Positions 1-6,145 of a stretch of DNA of 13,970 bases are shown one piece after another. Position numbers and translations under genes: made by a program. Numbering within the stretch: the first letter of the stretch is position 1; every line of letters starts with the position of its first letter. The stretch is taken from assembly GCA_947057405.1 (NCBI GenBank), contig CAMSEJ010000019.1, forward strand, positions 1 to 13,970, given 5' to 3'. The notes beneath the pieces were generated by a model, which was not told where the DNA came from, did not search any database, and was given only the letters and a program-made list of their open reading frames with translations. The stretch is from an uncultured Roseburia sp. GTDB lineage: Bacteria; Bacillota; Clostridia; Lachnospirales; Lachnospiraceae.

Positions 1-43
1 TCATGCCATGTGACTGGAGTTCAGACGTGTGCTCTTCCGATCT
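1..43 (+). other. Illumina sequencing adapter (non-genomic contamination)
   Basis: Bases 10-43 match the standard Illumina index-side (i7) adapter, beginning GTGACTGGAGTTC and ending GCTCTTCCGATCT. The bases just before it (2-9, CATGCCAT) sit where an 8-base i7 index would be, and base 1 fits the end of the P7 segment; that index reading is inference. Translated in the frame of the downstream gene, the adapter gives the peptide DWSSDVCSSDL, an artefact that recurs in draft-genome proteins. Genomic sequence starts at about base 44. The stretch should be trimmed and not annotated as biology. Confidence 0.97.
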
Positions 44-44
44 C

Positions 45-941
45 CGAATCCTGATTCCTTTTTATGAAACCAACAAAAACACAGGGAAAAACGGTTATAT
101 TACCATTTCGGTTGTAAGCGAAGAGGAATTTGGCTGGCTGGTAAACAACGCGGCGCGCGGCACGGTAGACTACCGGAATACGGCCGAACAGGACGGCGTG
201 ATATATATGTGGGATCATTTCCTGCATGAGGAGTATCGGATCGGGGACACTTTCTGCGGTGAAATTTTAGACGGCGGCAGAAGGATTCCGTTTTCGGCGC
301 CGCTGCTTGGAAGCTGCGGGCACTCTAACGACGCCTCGATGACTATGACAGAAGACACCTTCCAAAAGCTAAAGCTTTCGGAGGACATGACCGGCATCCT
401 GTTTGTAGACTGCGCCGCCGAACGCGAAGCGGCCGTAAAAGAAGAGCTCGAACGGATCGTTTACGAATCGGATCATCTTAGCATGTCCTCCTTTTCCGAT
501 CGGCTGGCTTTGTCCCATCTTCTGATCGACGTGACACGCGGCGGGTGCTACACGTTTCTGGCAATCCTAAGCATGATTGGCTTTATGAATATGGCAAACA
601 CGATGATTACCAATATCCTGACCCGCAAAAGGGAATTTGGGATGATGCAGGCAATCGGAATGAGCAACCGTCAGCTAAACCGGATGCTGCAGCTTGAGGG
701 GCTGGTGTTTACGGCCGGGACGCTTCTTGTTTCGCTTGTGCTCGGAAATATACTGGGATACCTGGCGTTTTCCTACTCTAAGCAGCAGGGGATCATCGGT
801 TTATATGAATACCATGTGCCGTTTCCGGAACTCGGGGCGCTGATAGCAGGTATCGTTACGCTTCAAATGATCCTGGCGTTCGTACTGAGCAAAAATATAA
901 AAAAAGCGTCGTTAGTAGAACGGATACGCCAGCAGGAATAA
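45..941 (+). CDS. FtsX-family ABC transporter permease, C-terminal part (5' end missing)
   Basis: This is the C-terminal 298 residues of a membrane permease of the FtsX/MacB type (PF02687 family), which works in the cytoplasmic membrane with an ABC ATPase. The first ~165 visible residues look like an extracytoplasmic domain. Three hydrophobic segments follow at about residues 169-190, 220-245 and 262-282. Between the first two lies the family-typical cytoplasmic loop RKREFGMMQAIGMSNRQ (194-210), and the tail ends in a basic KKASLVERIRQQE. Family members are usually 400-850 residues, so the N-terminal half and the partner ATPase lie off the contig. The open frame continues upstream to an ATG at base 3, but that ATG and the 14 residues from it (MPCDWSSDVCSSDL) come from adapter, so the true start is not in the window. 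Substrate is unknown; in Firmicutes such permeases often handle antimicrobial peptides or lipoproteins. Confidence 0.9.
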   Translation, partial: RILIPFYETNKNTGKNGYITISVVSEEEFGWLVNNAARGTVDYRNTAEQDGVIYMWDHFLHEEYRIGDTFCGEILDGGRRIPFSAPLLGSCGHSNDASMTMTEDTFQKLKLSEDMTGILFVDCAAEREAAVKEELERIVYESDHLSMSSFSDRLALSHLLIDVTRGGCYTFLAILSMIGFMNMANTMITNILTRKREFGMMQAIGMSNRQLNRMLQLEGLVFTAGTLLVSLVLGNILGYLAFSYSKQQGIIGLYEYHVPFPELGALIAGIVTLQMILAFVLSKNIKKASLVERIRQQE

Positions 942-947
942 ACAAAA

Positions 948-988
948 CAAGGGACGGGCTTCTCCAAATTTTATCGTCCCGTCCCTTG
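948..988 (+). terminator. Hairpin after the permease gene (candidate terminator)
   Basis: CAAGGGACGGG (948-958) is perfectly complemented by CCCGTCCCTTG (978-988), giving an 11-bp stem with a 19-nt loop, starting 7 bases after the permease stop codon. On the + strand it is followed only by a mixed pyrimidine stretch, not a clean T run. On the - strand the stem is followed by TTTTGTTT. It may be a weak or bidirectional terminator. Its right arm overlaps the -35 of the next promoter. Confidence 0.5.
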
Positions 989-1014
989 CCCTTCCTTTGG
1001 ATATACAGTATAAT
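986..1014 (+). promoter_or_regulatory. Sigma-A-type promoter for the AI-2E permease / EamA operon
   Basis: A -35-like TTGCCC (986-991) and a perfect -10 TATAAT (1009-1014) are separated by 17 bp. Transcription would begin near base 1021, about 22 nt before the ATG at 1044. The -35 overlaps the right arm of the preceding hairpin, so the two genes are insulated in a very small space. Confidence 0.65.
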
Positions 1015-1043
1015 ATTCCTCACAAAAAACCGGAAAGGAAGCG

Positions 1044-2180
1044 ATGCATTTGAAACAATCGACCAAATACCTAAAAATTTTCTGCAACCTGGCATGGGCG
1101 CTCGCCGTTCTGCTCGCCATTGTTTTCCTTTTACCAAAGCTGCTCATTTTTTTCATGCCGTTCGTCATCGGCTTTATCCTCTCTCTGATTGCCAACCCGC
1201 TCGTGCGGTTTTTAGAAAAAAAGCTGAAAATCAAGCGCAAATACGGCTCCATGCTGATTATTGTTTTTGTCATTGCAGCCGTGGTGCTTTTGTGTTATGG
1301 TGTGGGTATGGCTCTCGCGGTCGGCCTGCGCGGCTTTGTCGACTATATGCCTACCATGTTTGCAAACGCAGGCATTGAAATTACCGCGGCAATCGACCGC
1401 TTCGAGGAGGTCATCCGCAAAATCCCCCTGTTAAAGGACGCCGAAATCGGGCAGCTTGGCGAAAAAATCACGGAACTGCTCGGCAGCCTTGTGGCCGGCG
1501 AAGACAGCTTTCCCATTTCGGCAATCAGCGGGTTTGCAAAAAGCCTTCCGACGCTCTTAGTCAACAGCGTTATGGGCTTTCTCGCCACTTATTTTTTTAT
1601 TGCCGATCGGGAAAAACTCGAAAAAATGGTTCTAAAGCACCTGTCCGAGTCGTTCCGCGACAAAACCATGCAGATGTACGGGCATATTTTAAAAGCCGTC
1701 GGCGGTTATTTCCAGGCGCAGTTTAAAATTATGGGCGTTATTTACGTAGTGATTACGATCGGGCTGATTCTGTTAAAGGTAAATTATGCGTGGCTGATTG
1801 GCTTTGGGATTGCATTTTTGGATATGCTCCCCGTTTTTGGGACAGGGACGGTTTTAACGCCCTGGGCGATTATCAAATTCCTATCGGGCAATTACGGCAT
1901 GGCAGCCGGAATGCTGGTCCTGTATGTCGTATCCCTTTTGGTGCACCAGCTGATCCAGCCGAAATTAATCGGCCAGTCCATTGGGTTAAATACGTTTGCC
2001 ACGCTGTTTTTTATGTATATCGGCTACCAGTATTCCGGCGTGATTGGGATGATTATTGCGATTCCGGTCGGAATGCTTTTGATTAATTTTTACCAGGCGG
2101 GCGCTTTTGATTCGATCCTGTGGTGTTTTAAGGAAATTGCAAAAGATTTTAACGACTTTCGGCGGATTACGAAACGATAA
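1044..2180 (+). CDS. AI-2E family / YtvI-type membrane permease
   Basis: A 378-residue polytopic membrane protein of the AI-2E transporter family (PF01594), length typical. The layout is family-like: paired N-terminal helices (~12-32 and 34-52), a helix at ~68-93, a hydrophilic region (~100-165), then a helix-rich C-terminal half. Visible signatures are ATYFFIADREKL (181-192), DMLPVFGTG (260-268, the family's D-x-[IL]-P-x-x-G element) and HQLIQPKLIGQSIGL (301-315). Clostridial members of this size resemble YtvI, a sporulation-associated membrane protein, but the sequence does not separate YtvI from other AI-2E-type exporters, so substrate and role are open. The ATG at 1044 has AAAGGA a few bases upstream; a TTG at 1050 (residue 3) is a less likely alternative. 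It is the first gene of a two-gene operon. Confidence 0.88.
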   Translation: MHLKQSTKYLKIFCNLAWALAVLLAIVFLLPKLLIFFMPFVIGFILSLIANPLVRFLEKKLKIKRKYGSMLIIVFVIAAVVLLCYGVGMALAVGLRGFVDYMPTMFANAGIEITAAIDRFEEVIRKIPLLKDAEIGQLGEKITELLGSLVAGEDSFPISAISGFAKSLPTLLVNSVMGFLATYFFIADREKLEKMVLKHLSESFRDKTMQMYGHILKAVGGYFQAQFKIMGVIYVVITIGLILLKVNYAWLIGFGIAFLDMLPVFGTGTVLTPWAIIKFLSGNYGMAAGMLVLYVVSLLVHQLIQPKLIGQSIGLNTFATLFFMYIGYQYSGVIGMIIAIPVGMLLINFYQAGAFDSILWCFKEIAKDFNDFRRITKR

Positions 2181-2192
2181 GGAGAAACTTTT

Positions 2193-3074
2193 ATGAGCAG
2201 ACTGCAAATCAGAAATTCCCTGCTGCTGTTTTTAGCGGCGGTCATCTGGGGCTGTGCGTTCGCGGCGCAGAGCATCGGAATGGAGTATATTGAACCGTTT
2301 ACGTTTACCACGACCCGTTCGTTTATCGGAAGCTTTGTTTTGCTTCCCTGCATTTATATTTTCGGAAAAAAGAAGCCTTCTGCCGCGCCAAAACAAGCAG
2401 AAGACAAAAAAGAACTGCGAAAAGCCGGCATTCTCTGCGGCGTCATTATCTGCGTCGCCGTCAACTTACAGCAGATTGCCCTGCTTTCCGCAGGCGTCGG
2501 CAAATCCGGGTTTCTGACGGCGCTGTATATTGTGATCGTCCCCTTAATCGGTATTTTTATCGGAAGACGGCCGGGCAAAAAGCTATGCCTGGCCGTTGTG
2601 TGCGCAGTCGCCGGAATGTACCTGCTGTGCATGAAATCCGGCAGCTTCTCCTTAGAATTTGCCGATATCCTGCTGCTTTTGTGCGCAGCCGTGTTTTCCG
2701 TACATATTATGGTGGTGGATTATTATACCAAACGTGTGGACGGCGTAAAATTGTCCTGCATCCAGTTTTTTATCTGCGGCGCGCTTTCCGCCGTCCCGAT
2801 GCTTATGTTTGAATCGCCTTCTTTTTCTGCCATCTGCACGGCGTGGGCGCCTGTGCTGTATACCGGGGCGCTTTCTACGGGTGTGGCGTACACGCTGCAG
2901 ATTGTCGGGCAGAACGGCTTAAACCCGGTCGTTGCGTCGCTTTTGATGAGCCTGGAATCGGTGGTTTCCGCGCTTGCGGGATGGCTGATTTTGGGACAGG
3001 CGCTCTCCGCGCGGGAACTGGCCGGATGCGCGGTGATGTTTGCGGCGATTATATTAGCGCAGCTTCCGGATTAA
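2193..3074 (+). CDS. EamA-family (DMT superfamily) transporter
   Basis: A 293-residue integral membrane protein with two EamA domains (PF00892), about ten predicted helices, the usual size for the drug/metabolite transporter superfamily. The first domain starts with LLFLAAVIWGCAF (11-23), the typical W-G motif in helix 1. The second ends with SLLMSLESVVSALAGWLILG (249-268) and a final helix (~274-290), the characteristic EamA C-terminus. It probably exports a small metabolite or amino acid across the cytoplasmic membrane; the substrate cannot be told. The start is secure: AAGGAG (2179-2184) overlaps the upstream stop codon and lies 8 nt before the ATG. With only 12 bases between the genes, it is almost certainly co-transcribed with the AI-2E-type gene. 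Confidence 0.9.
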   Translation: MSRLQIRNSLLLFLAAVIWGCAFAAQSIGMEYIEPFTFTTTRSFIGSFVLLPCIYIFGKKKPSAAPKQAEDKKELRKAGILCGVIICVAVNLQQIALLSAGVGKSGFLTALYIVIVPLIGIFIGRRPGKKLCLAVVCAVAGMYLLCMKSGSFSLEFADILLLLCAAVFSVHIMVVDYYTKRVDGVKLSCIQFFICGALSAVPMLMFESPSFSAICTAWAPVLYTGALSTGVAYTLQIVGQNGLNPVVASLLMSLESVVSALAGWLILGQALSARELAGCAVMFAAIILAQLPD

Positions 3075-3082
3075 GCTGCGCT
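3056..3082. terminator. Inverted repeat spanning the EamA stop codon (candidate terminator for convergent genes)
   Basis: AGCGCAGCTT (3056-3065) is perfectly repeated in inverse as AAGCTGCGCT (3073-3082) with a 7-nt loop. The EamA stop codon (3072-3074) starts at the last loop base and runs into the right arm. There is no T run on the + side; on the - side the stem is followed by AATATAAT. It lies 24 bases beyond the end of the LytTR gene on the other strand, so it could end transcription from either side. Confidence 0.45.
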
Positions 3083-3105
3083 TGCAGGCAGCCGGTTTCG
3101 GCCGG

Positions 3106-3828
3106 TCAGAACGGCGAAGGGGTTCTCCTCTGGCACTCCATAAACTTCTGCCTGCATTCCCGCTTTTTCTGGCGGCTCATCCAGATTACCCTGTTATCTT
3201 CCATAACGACCCCCTCCCCTTCCAGCATTTTTACAAAATTAAAATTTATTACTGCACCGCTGTTTATTCTGAAAAAACACTCCCACGCCAGCTGCCGTTC
3301 ACATTCTTTCAAGCTGCCTCTGAATTCGTACCATTCACCCTGATTTGTCACCAAAAAAATTTTATGCTCCCAGTAAGTAAGATACATAATGGTGTTCAAC
3401 GGGACGGCGACGGTCTGTTTCTGCACTTTAAATGTAAACACTTCCTGCGGCACTTCCCTGCTCTTTAAAAATTCTTCCGCCAGCGCTCCCATTTGTTCTT
3501 CCAAATCCGCTTTTCTGATAAAAGAAAAAGGAAAGTACGAAAGGGATTCAAAAACCAGGCTTGCAGAACCCGCCACAAATACAATCTGGCGATTTCTGCC
3601 CTCCTGTTTTAAATGTTCCGCAATTTGCAGCCCTGACCTGTCCGGCAGTGCGGGATCCAGAAAAATCAATTCCTGCTCCTCTTTTTGGTTGTGCTCCAAA
3701 AAACTGCTGCCGTCGCAGTAGATACGACATTGAAATGAATGCCCCCTTAAATTAAGTTCCTGTGAAATTAAAGTTTTCACCCTTTGTGCCGTCTCCCTGT
3801 CAGCATTACAGATCGATATATAGATCAC
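3106..3828 (-). CDS. LytTR-family DNA-binding response regulator
   Basis: A 240-residue two-domain regulator. Residues 1-~122 resemble a CheY-type receiver (PF00072): phospho-acceptor candidate D58 in IFLDPALPDRSG, acidic-pocket D10 in ICNAD, and K106 in FSFIRKAD. Only one acidic residue (D10) is present where most receivers have two, so the Mg2+ pocket is slightly degenerate. Residues ~130-235 form a LytTR DNA-binding domain (PF04397), with the family-like stretch ECFFRINSGAVINFNFVK (183-200). The start is a GTG at 3826-3828, chosen because GGAGG lies 8 nt upstream (3837-3841); a nearby ATG is out of frame. LytTR regulators usually control surface proteins, bacteriocins, virulence or quorum responses. 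No histidine kinase is in view, so it is an orphan here. It is transcribed divergently from the adjacent secreted-protein gene, a plausible target. Confidence 0.87.
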   Translation of the reverse strand: MIYISICNADRETAQRVKTLISQELNLRGHSFQCRIYCDGSSFLEHNQKEEQELIFLDPALPDRSGLQIAEHLKQEGRNRQIVFVAGSASLVFESLSYFPFSFIRKADLEEQMGALAEEFLKSREVPQEVFTFKVQKQTVAVPLNTIMYLTYWEHKIFLVTNQGEWYEFRGSLKECERQLAWECFFRINSGAVINFNFVKMLEGEGVVMEDNRVIWMSRQKKRECRQKFMECQRRTPSPF

Positions 3829-3874
3829 AAACCATCCCTCCCCGTTTCAACTCCTACCCCGTTTTATAATATTT

Positions 3875-3902
3875 ATTATACACGTTCTTCCTGCTCCTGC
3901 AA
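3875..3902 (-). promoter_or_regulatory. Candidate promoter of the LytTR regulator
   Basis: On the minus strand a TTGCAG (3902-3897) and a perfect TATAAT (3880-3875) are 16 bp apart, about 46 bases before the GTG start. The -35 is only a half match. The -10 lies in an AT palindrome (TATAATA-TT-TATTATA, 3865-3880) that also presents TATAAT on the + strand. Confidence 0.4.
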
Positions 3903-4010
3903 TCATTTATTATGTATCTTTCATAAATATATTTCAGAATTATAATTTAAGATCGAAATCAACCGCAATCCGAATTATAAAGTCTCCGGAACAGGAATCA
4001 AAAATTACAA

Positions 4011-4064
4011 ATTAAGGTATCTGTATTGTGAAAAACAGGACAGGCAGTTATGATAGAATATATA
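4011..4064 (+). promoter_or_regulatory. Promoter module of the first secreted paralogue
   Basis: TTGTGA (4026-4031) and TATGAT (4049-4054) are 17 bp apart, about 96 nt before the chosen start at 4150. The flanking sequence matters more than the hexamers: ATTAAG (4011-4016), TGTATTGT (4022-4029) and TATGATAGAATATATA (4049-4064) recur in the same order and almost the same spacing upstream of the second paralogue on the other strand (7811-7863). By hand alignment about 39 of 54 positions match. Confidence 0.6.
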
Positions 4065-4149
4065 GCCGGTTTGTTTTGAATTGTCAGAAAATATAAAAAA
4101 GAAAGAGGAAGCATAAAGAATGTTTGGCGAAATAGCAGGGAGGAAGAGG

Positions 4150-5796
4150 ATGAAACGAATAAAAATGAAATGGCTGGCATTATGCGTTACCTGTTTTGTA
4201 TTTGCAATTTCAGGCGTAGGTTCCGAGGCGGCACTGGGAAACACGGTAAAAGAAGCACCGGATCTGGTACCCGTCTATTATATTGATGCAGATACACAGG
4301 AAACAATCTATTCTGAAACAATGCGTGTAGAAGATATTATGAAAAATAATTGTTTCTACGAGCCGCCTTACCTTTATCAAAGCAATCAGGGGGAGCGTTA
4401 CACACTTGATGTGGATCATACGGACAATTGTTTTGAAACAAAATATGTAAACCGGGCAGAATATCAACCCATTTATGTACATTATAAAAAAGGAAGCCCG
4501 GATCAGGGAAAGACGGCAGTTAAGATTCGGATGCTCTTGAGTCTGTCTGAAGAATGGAGATCGAATTTAATCGGTATAAAATATATAGACGATCTTTGGG
4601 TTGGAAGCAGTTATTCCTGTCAGCCGGATCCGGAACTTGGCGATGTCTATGTATATCAATTTGATCAATTTATCTACGACGAAAAGAATACCGCAAATCA
4701 ATTGGAAATTTCTTCATTGAGCGAAAATGCAGACGAAAATGAGATAACCGTATATTATACAGGCCGGTTTTTCAAACACAGCAGATGGATTAATATATAT
4801 TATTATGATGCGAAGACACAGGAATTATTAAAGGTCAGTGGAGAAGGTATCGTTGTGGAAGATTGGAAGGGAGCCGTTGTGGATGCTCTGTTCAGAGGAA
4901 AAGACGGGAAAAGGTATGTATTTGACAGTACGGATAAGAGAAATGTCCTGAATATATGTGATATGGAAGAAAAAAGGGAATATTCCGTCAGCGCATATTA
5001 CAGGCAGCTGATTAACCTTCAATTTGAAGCGGGAGAGGGGAAGTGCCAGACAGCCGCCGAAGTGTTCAAAAGGGATCAGATGATTGCAGATTTGCCGGTA
5101 CCGGTAAGGGAGGGATATCTCTTTGCCGGATGGTTTACACAAAAAACGGGCGGGGTGCAGGTTAAAGAAGGAGGAACCGTTGATTTTGACAAAGATCAGA
5201 CATTGTTTGCAAGGTGGACGAAACTTGCGTCAGAGGATGGGGAATCGTTTGAGCAGGCAGACCCGGACGACAGAAACACGCCGCTTGTTCAGTCAATAAA
5301 AATATCTTTTCATGCAGGAAAGGGCAGGTGTGCCGCAGGTGTCGAAACGTACCAGAAAAATCAGATAATCGGGCCGCTGCCGCTTCCGGTGAGGGAAAGT
5401 TTTTCGTTTACAGGATGGTATACACAAAAGTCGGGAGGAAAAGAGGTAAAAGCAGGAGAAAAGGCTGACTTTGACGGGGATCAGACACTGTATGCGGGAT
5501 GGTCTAAAATTAAATTAAGCCGAACTAAGGTAAAGGCACTATCCGTGAAAAAGGGCCGCACACTTCGTGTGAAATGGGGTAAGGTATCCGGTGCGGACGG
5601 ATATCAGATACTCTATGCGGATAATGCTGCATTTAAAAAAGCCATACGAAAAGAAACGACAAAGTGTGAGGCAGTACGAAAAAAGATGAAAAAAGGCAGT
5701 ACCTGCTATGTGAAGGTAAGGGCATATAAATTGGATTCGGCAGGAAAGAGGGTATATGGCAAATACAGTAAGAAGGAAAAGGCCGGCATACTCTGA
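4150..5796 (+). CDS. Secreted modular protein: MucBP-like repeats, two InlB/Flg_new repeats, C-terminal FN3
   Basis: A 548-residue predicted exported protein. Residues 1-27 form a signal peptide (basic MKRIKMK, hydrophobic core, VGSEA cleavage site). About three diverged MucBP-like units follow (~36-113, ~122-204, ~213-285), recognisable by YYxDAxTxE openings and I-x-V-Y-Y ends. Two InlB/Flg_new repeats (PF09479) lie at ~287-356 and ~382-452, each with LPxPVRE, GWxTQK and DQTL[FY]AxW; both carry an unusual Cys in AGxG[KR]C. A C-terminal FN3-like domain (~455-548) has WGKVSGADGYQILYA and ends VYGKYSKKEKAGIL. No LPXTG or other anchor is visible. The ATG at 4150 is preferred because GGAGG lies 6 nt upstream and it gives a clean signal peptide; an in-frame ATG at 4120 would add ten residues. 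The gene appears more AT-rich than the large protein downstream. It probably acts outside the cell, in adhesion or matrix formation; the ligand is unknown. Its 3' end is shared with the converging paralogue. Confidence 0.82.
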   Translation: MKRIKMKWLALCVTCFVFAISGVGSEAALGNTVKEAPDLVPVYYIDADTQETIYSETMRVEDIMKNNCFYEPPYLYQSNQGERYTLDVDHTDNCFETKYVNRAEYQPIYVHYKKGSPDQGKTAVKIRMLLSLSEEWRSNLIGIKYIDDLWVGSSYSCQPDPELGDVYVYQFDQFIYDEKNTANQLEISSLSENADENEITVYYTGRFFKHSRWINIYYYDAKTQELLKVSGEGIVVEDWKGAVVDALFRGKDGKRYVFDSTDKRNVLNICDMEEKREYSVSAYYRQLINLQFEAGEGKCQTAAEVFKRDQMIADLPVPVREGYLFAGWFTQKTGGVQVKEGGTVDFDKDQTLFARWTKLASEDGESFEQADPDDRNTPLVQSIKISFHAGKGRCAAGVETYQKNQIIGPLPLPVRESFSFTGWYTQKSGGKEVKAGEKADFDGDQTLYAGWSKIKLSRTKVKALSVKKGRTLRVKWGKVSGADGYQILYADNAAFKKAIRKETTKCEAVRKKMKKGSTCYVKVRAYKLDSAGKRVYGKYSKKEKAGIL

Positions 5797-5830
5797 TTGA
5801 TCGGACGGGGCATTTCAACGGGAACAGGAT
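5704..5830 (+). repeat. Left arm of ~125-bp near-identical inverted repeat
   Basis: The last ~93 bases of the + paralogue and 34 bases after its stop codon match, in inverse orientation, bases 6022-6145. The arms are 127 and 124 nt long. By hand alignment they differ at only about ten positions plus a 3-nt indel just before the stop codons. Identity continues past both stops (TGATTGATCGGACGGGGCAT in each) and ends at CAGGAT. Further into the genes the DNA diverges quickly, although the FN3 proteins remain similar. Confidence 0.9.
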
Positions 5831-5870
5831 GAAAGCAAAAAGGGGCTATCTGCCGTTTACCTATAAAATA

Positions 5871-5924
5871 GCAAAGAAGAATCCCCCGACTGTACGCCAT
5901 TACAGTCGGGGGATTCTTCTTTGC
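5871..5924. terminator. Strong bidirectional rho-independent terminator
   Basis: A perfect 24-bp stem (5871-5894 with 5901-5924) closes on a 6-nt loop, CGCCAT. The core CCCCCGACTGTA / TACAGTCGGGGG is flanked by AAAGAAGAAT on the left and ATTCTTCTTT on the right, so each strand reads a GC stem followed by a T-rich tail. It lies between the two convergent secreted-protein genes and should end transcription from both. Confidence 0.92.
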
Positions 5925-6021
5925 CTGTCGGCATTATAGCATATGCAAATTTGAATTACAAGATACATTTCTTTTTCAAAAAATAAAATTTATTCCTATC
6001 TGGCATCAACCAAAAGCCATA

Positions 6022-6145
6022 ATCCTGCTCCCGTTAAAATGCCCCGTCCGATCAATCAAAGTCTGGCCTTTTCCTTTTTACTATATTTGCCATATACCCT
6101 CTTTCCTGCCGAATCCAACTTATATGCTCTTACCTTCACATAGCA
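6022..6145 (-). repeat. Right arm of ~125-bp near-identical inverted repeat
   Basis: Reverse complement of the arm at 5704-5830. It covers the last ~90 bases of the minus-strand paralogue and 34 bases after its stop. The 191-bp spacer (5831-6021) holds the terminator; the remainder of the spacer is AT-rich, with nothing else recognised. Confidence 0.9.

Noticed and set aside
4047..4073. LytTR-like GTT repeats 22 bp apart at the first paralogue's promoter
   Set aside because: Only the GTT cores match, the flanks do not fit the consensus, and the sites would lie on or below the -10, an unlikely place for an activator.
5704..6145. Invertible promoter switch or insertion element
   Set aside because: The inverted repeats flank a terminator, not a promoter or transposase. 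No recombinase is in the window and no target-site duplication is seen.
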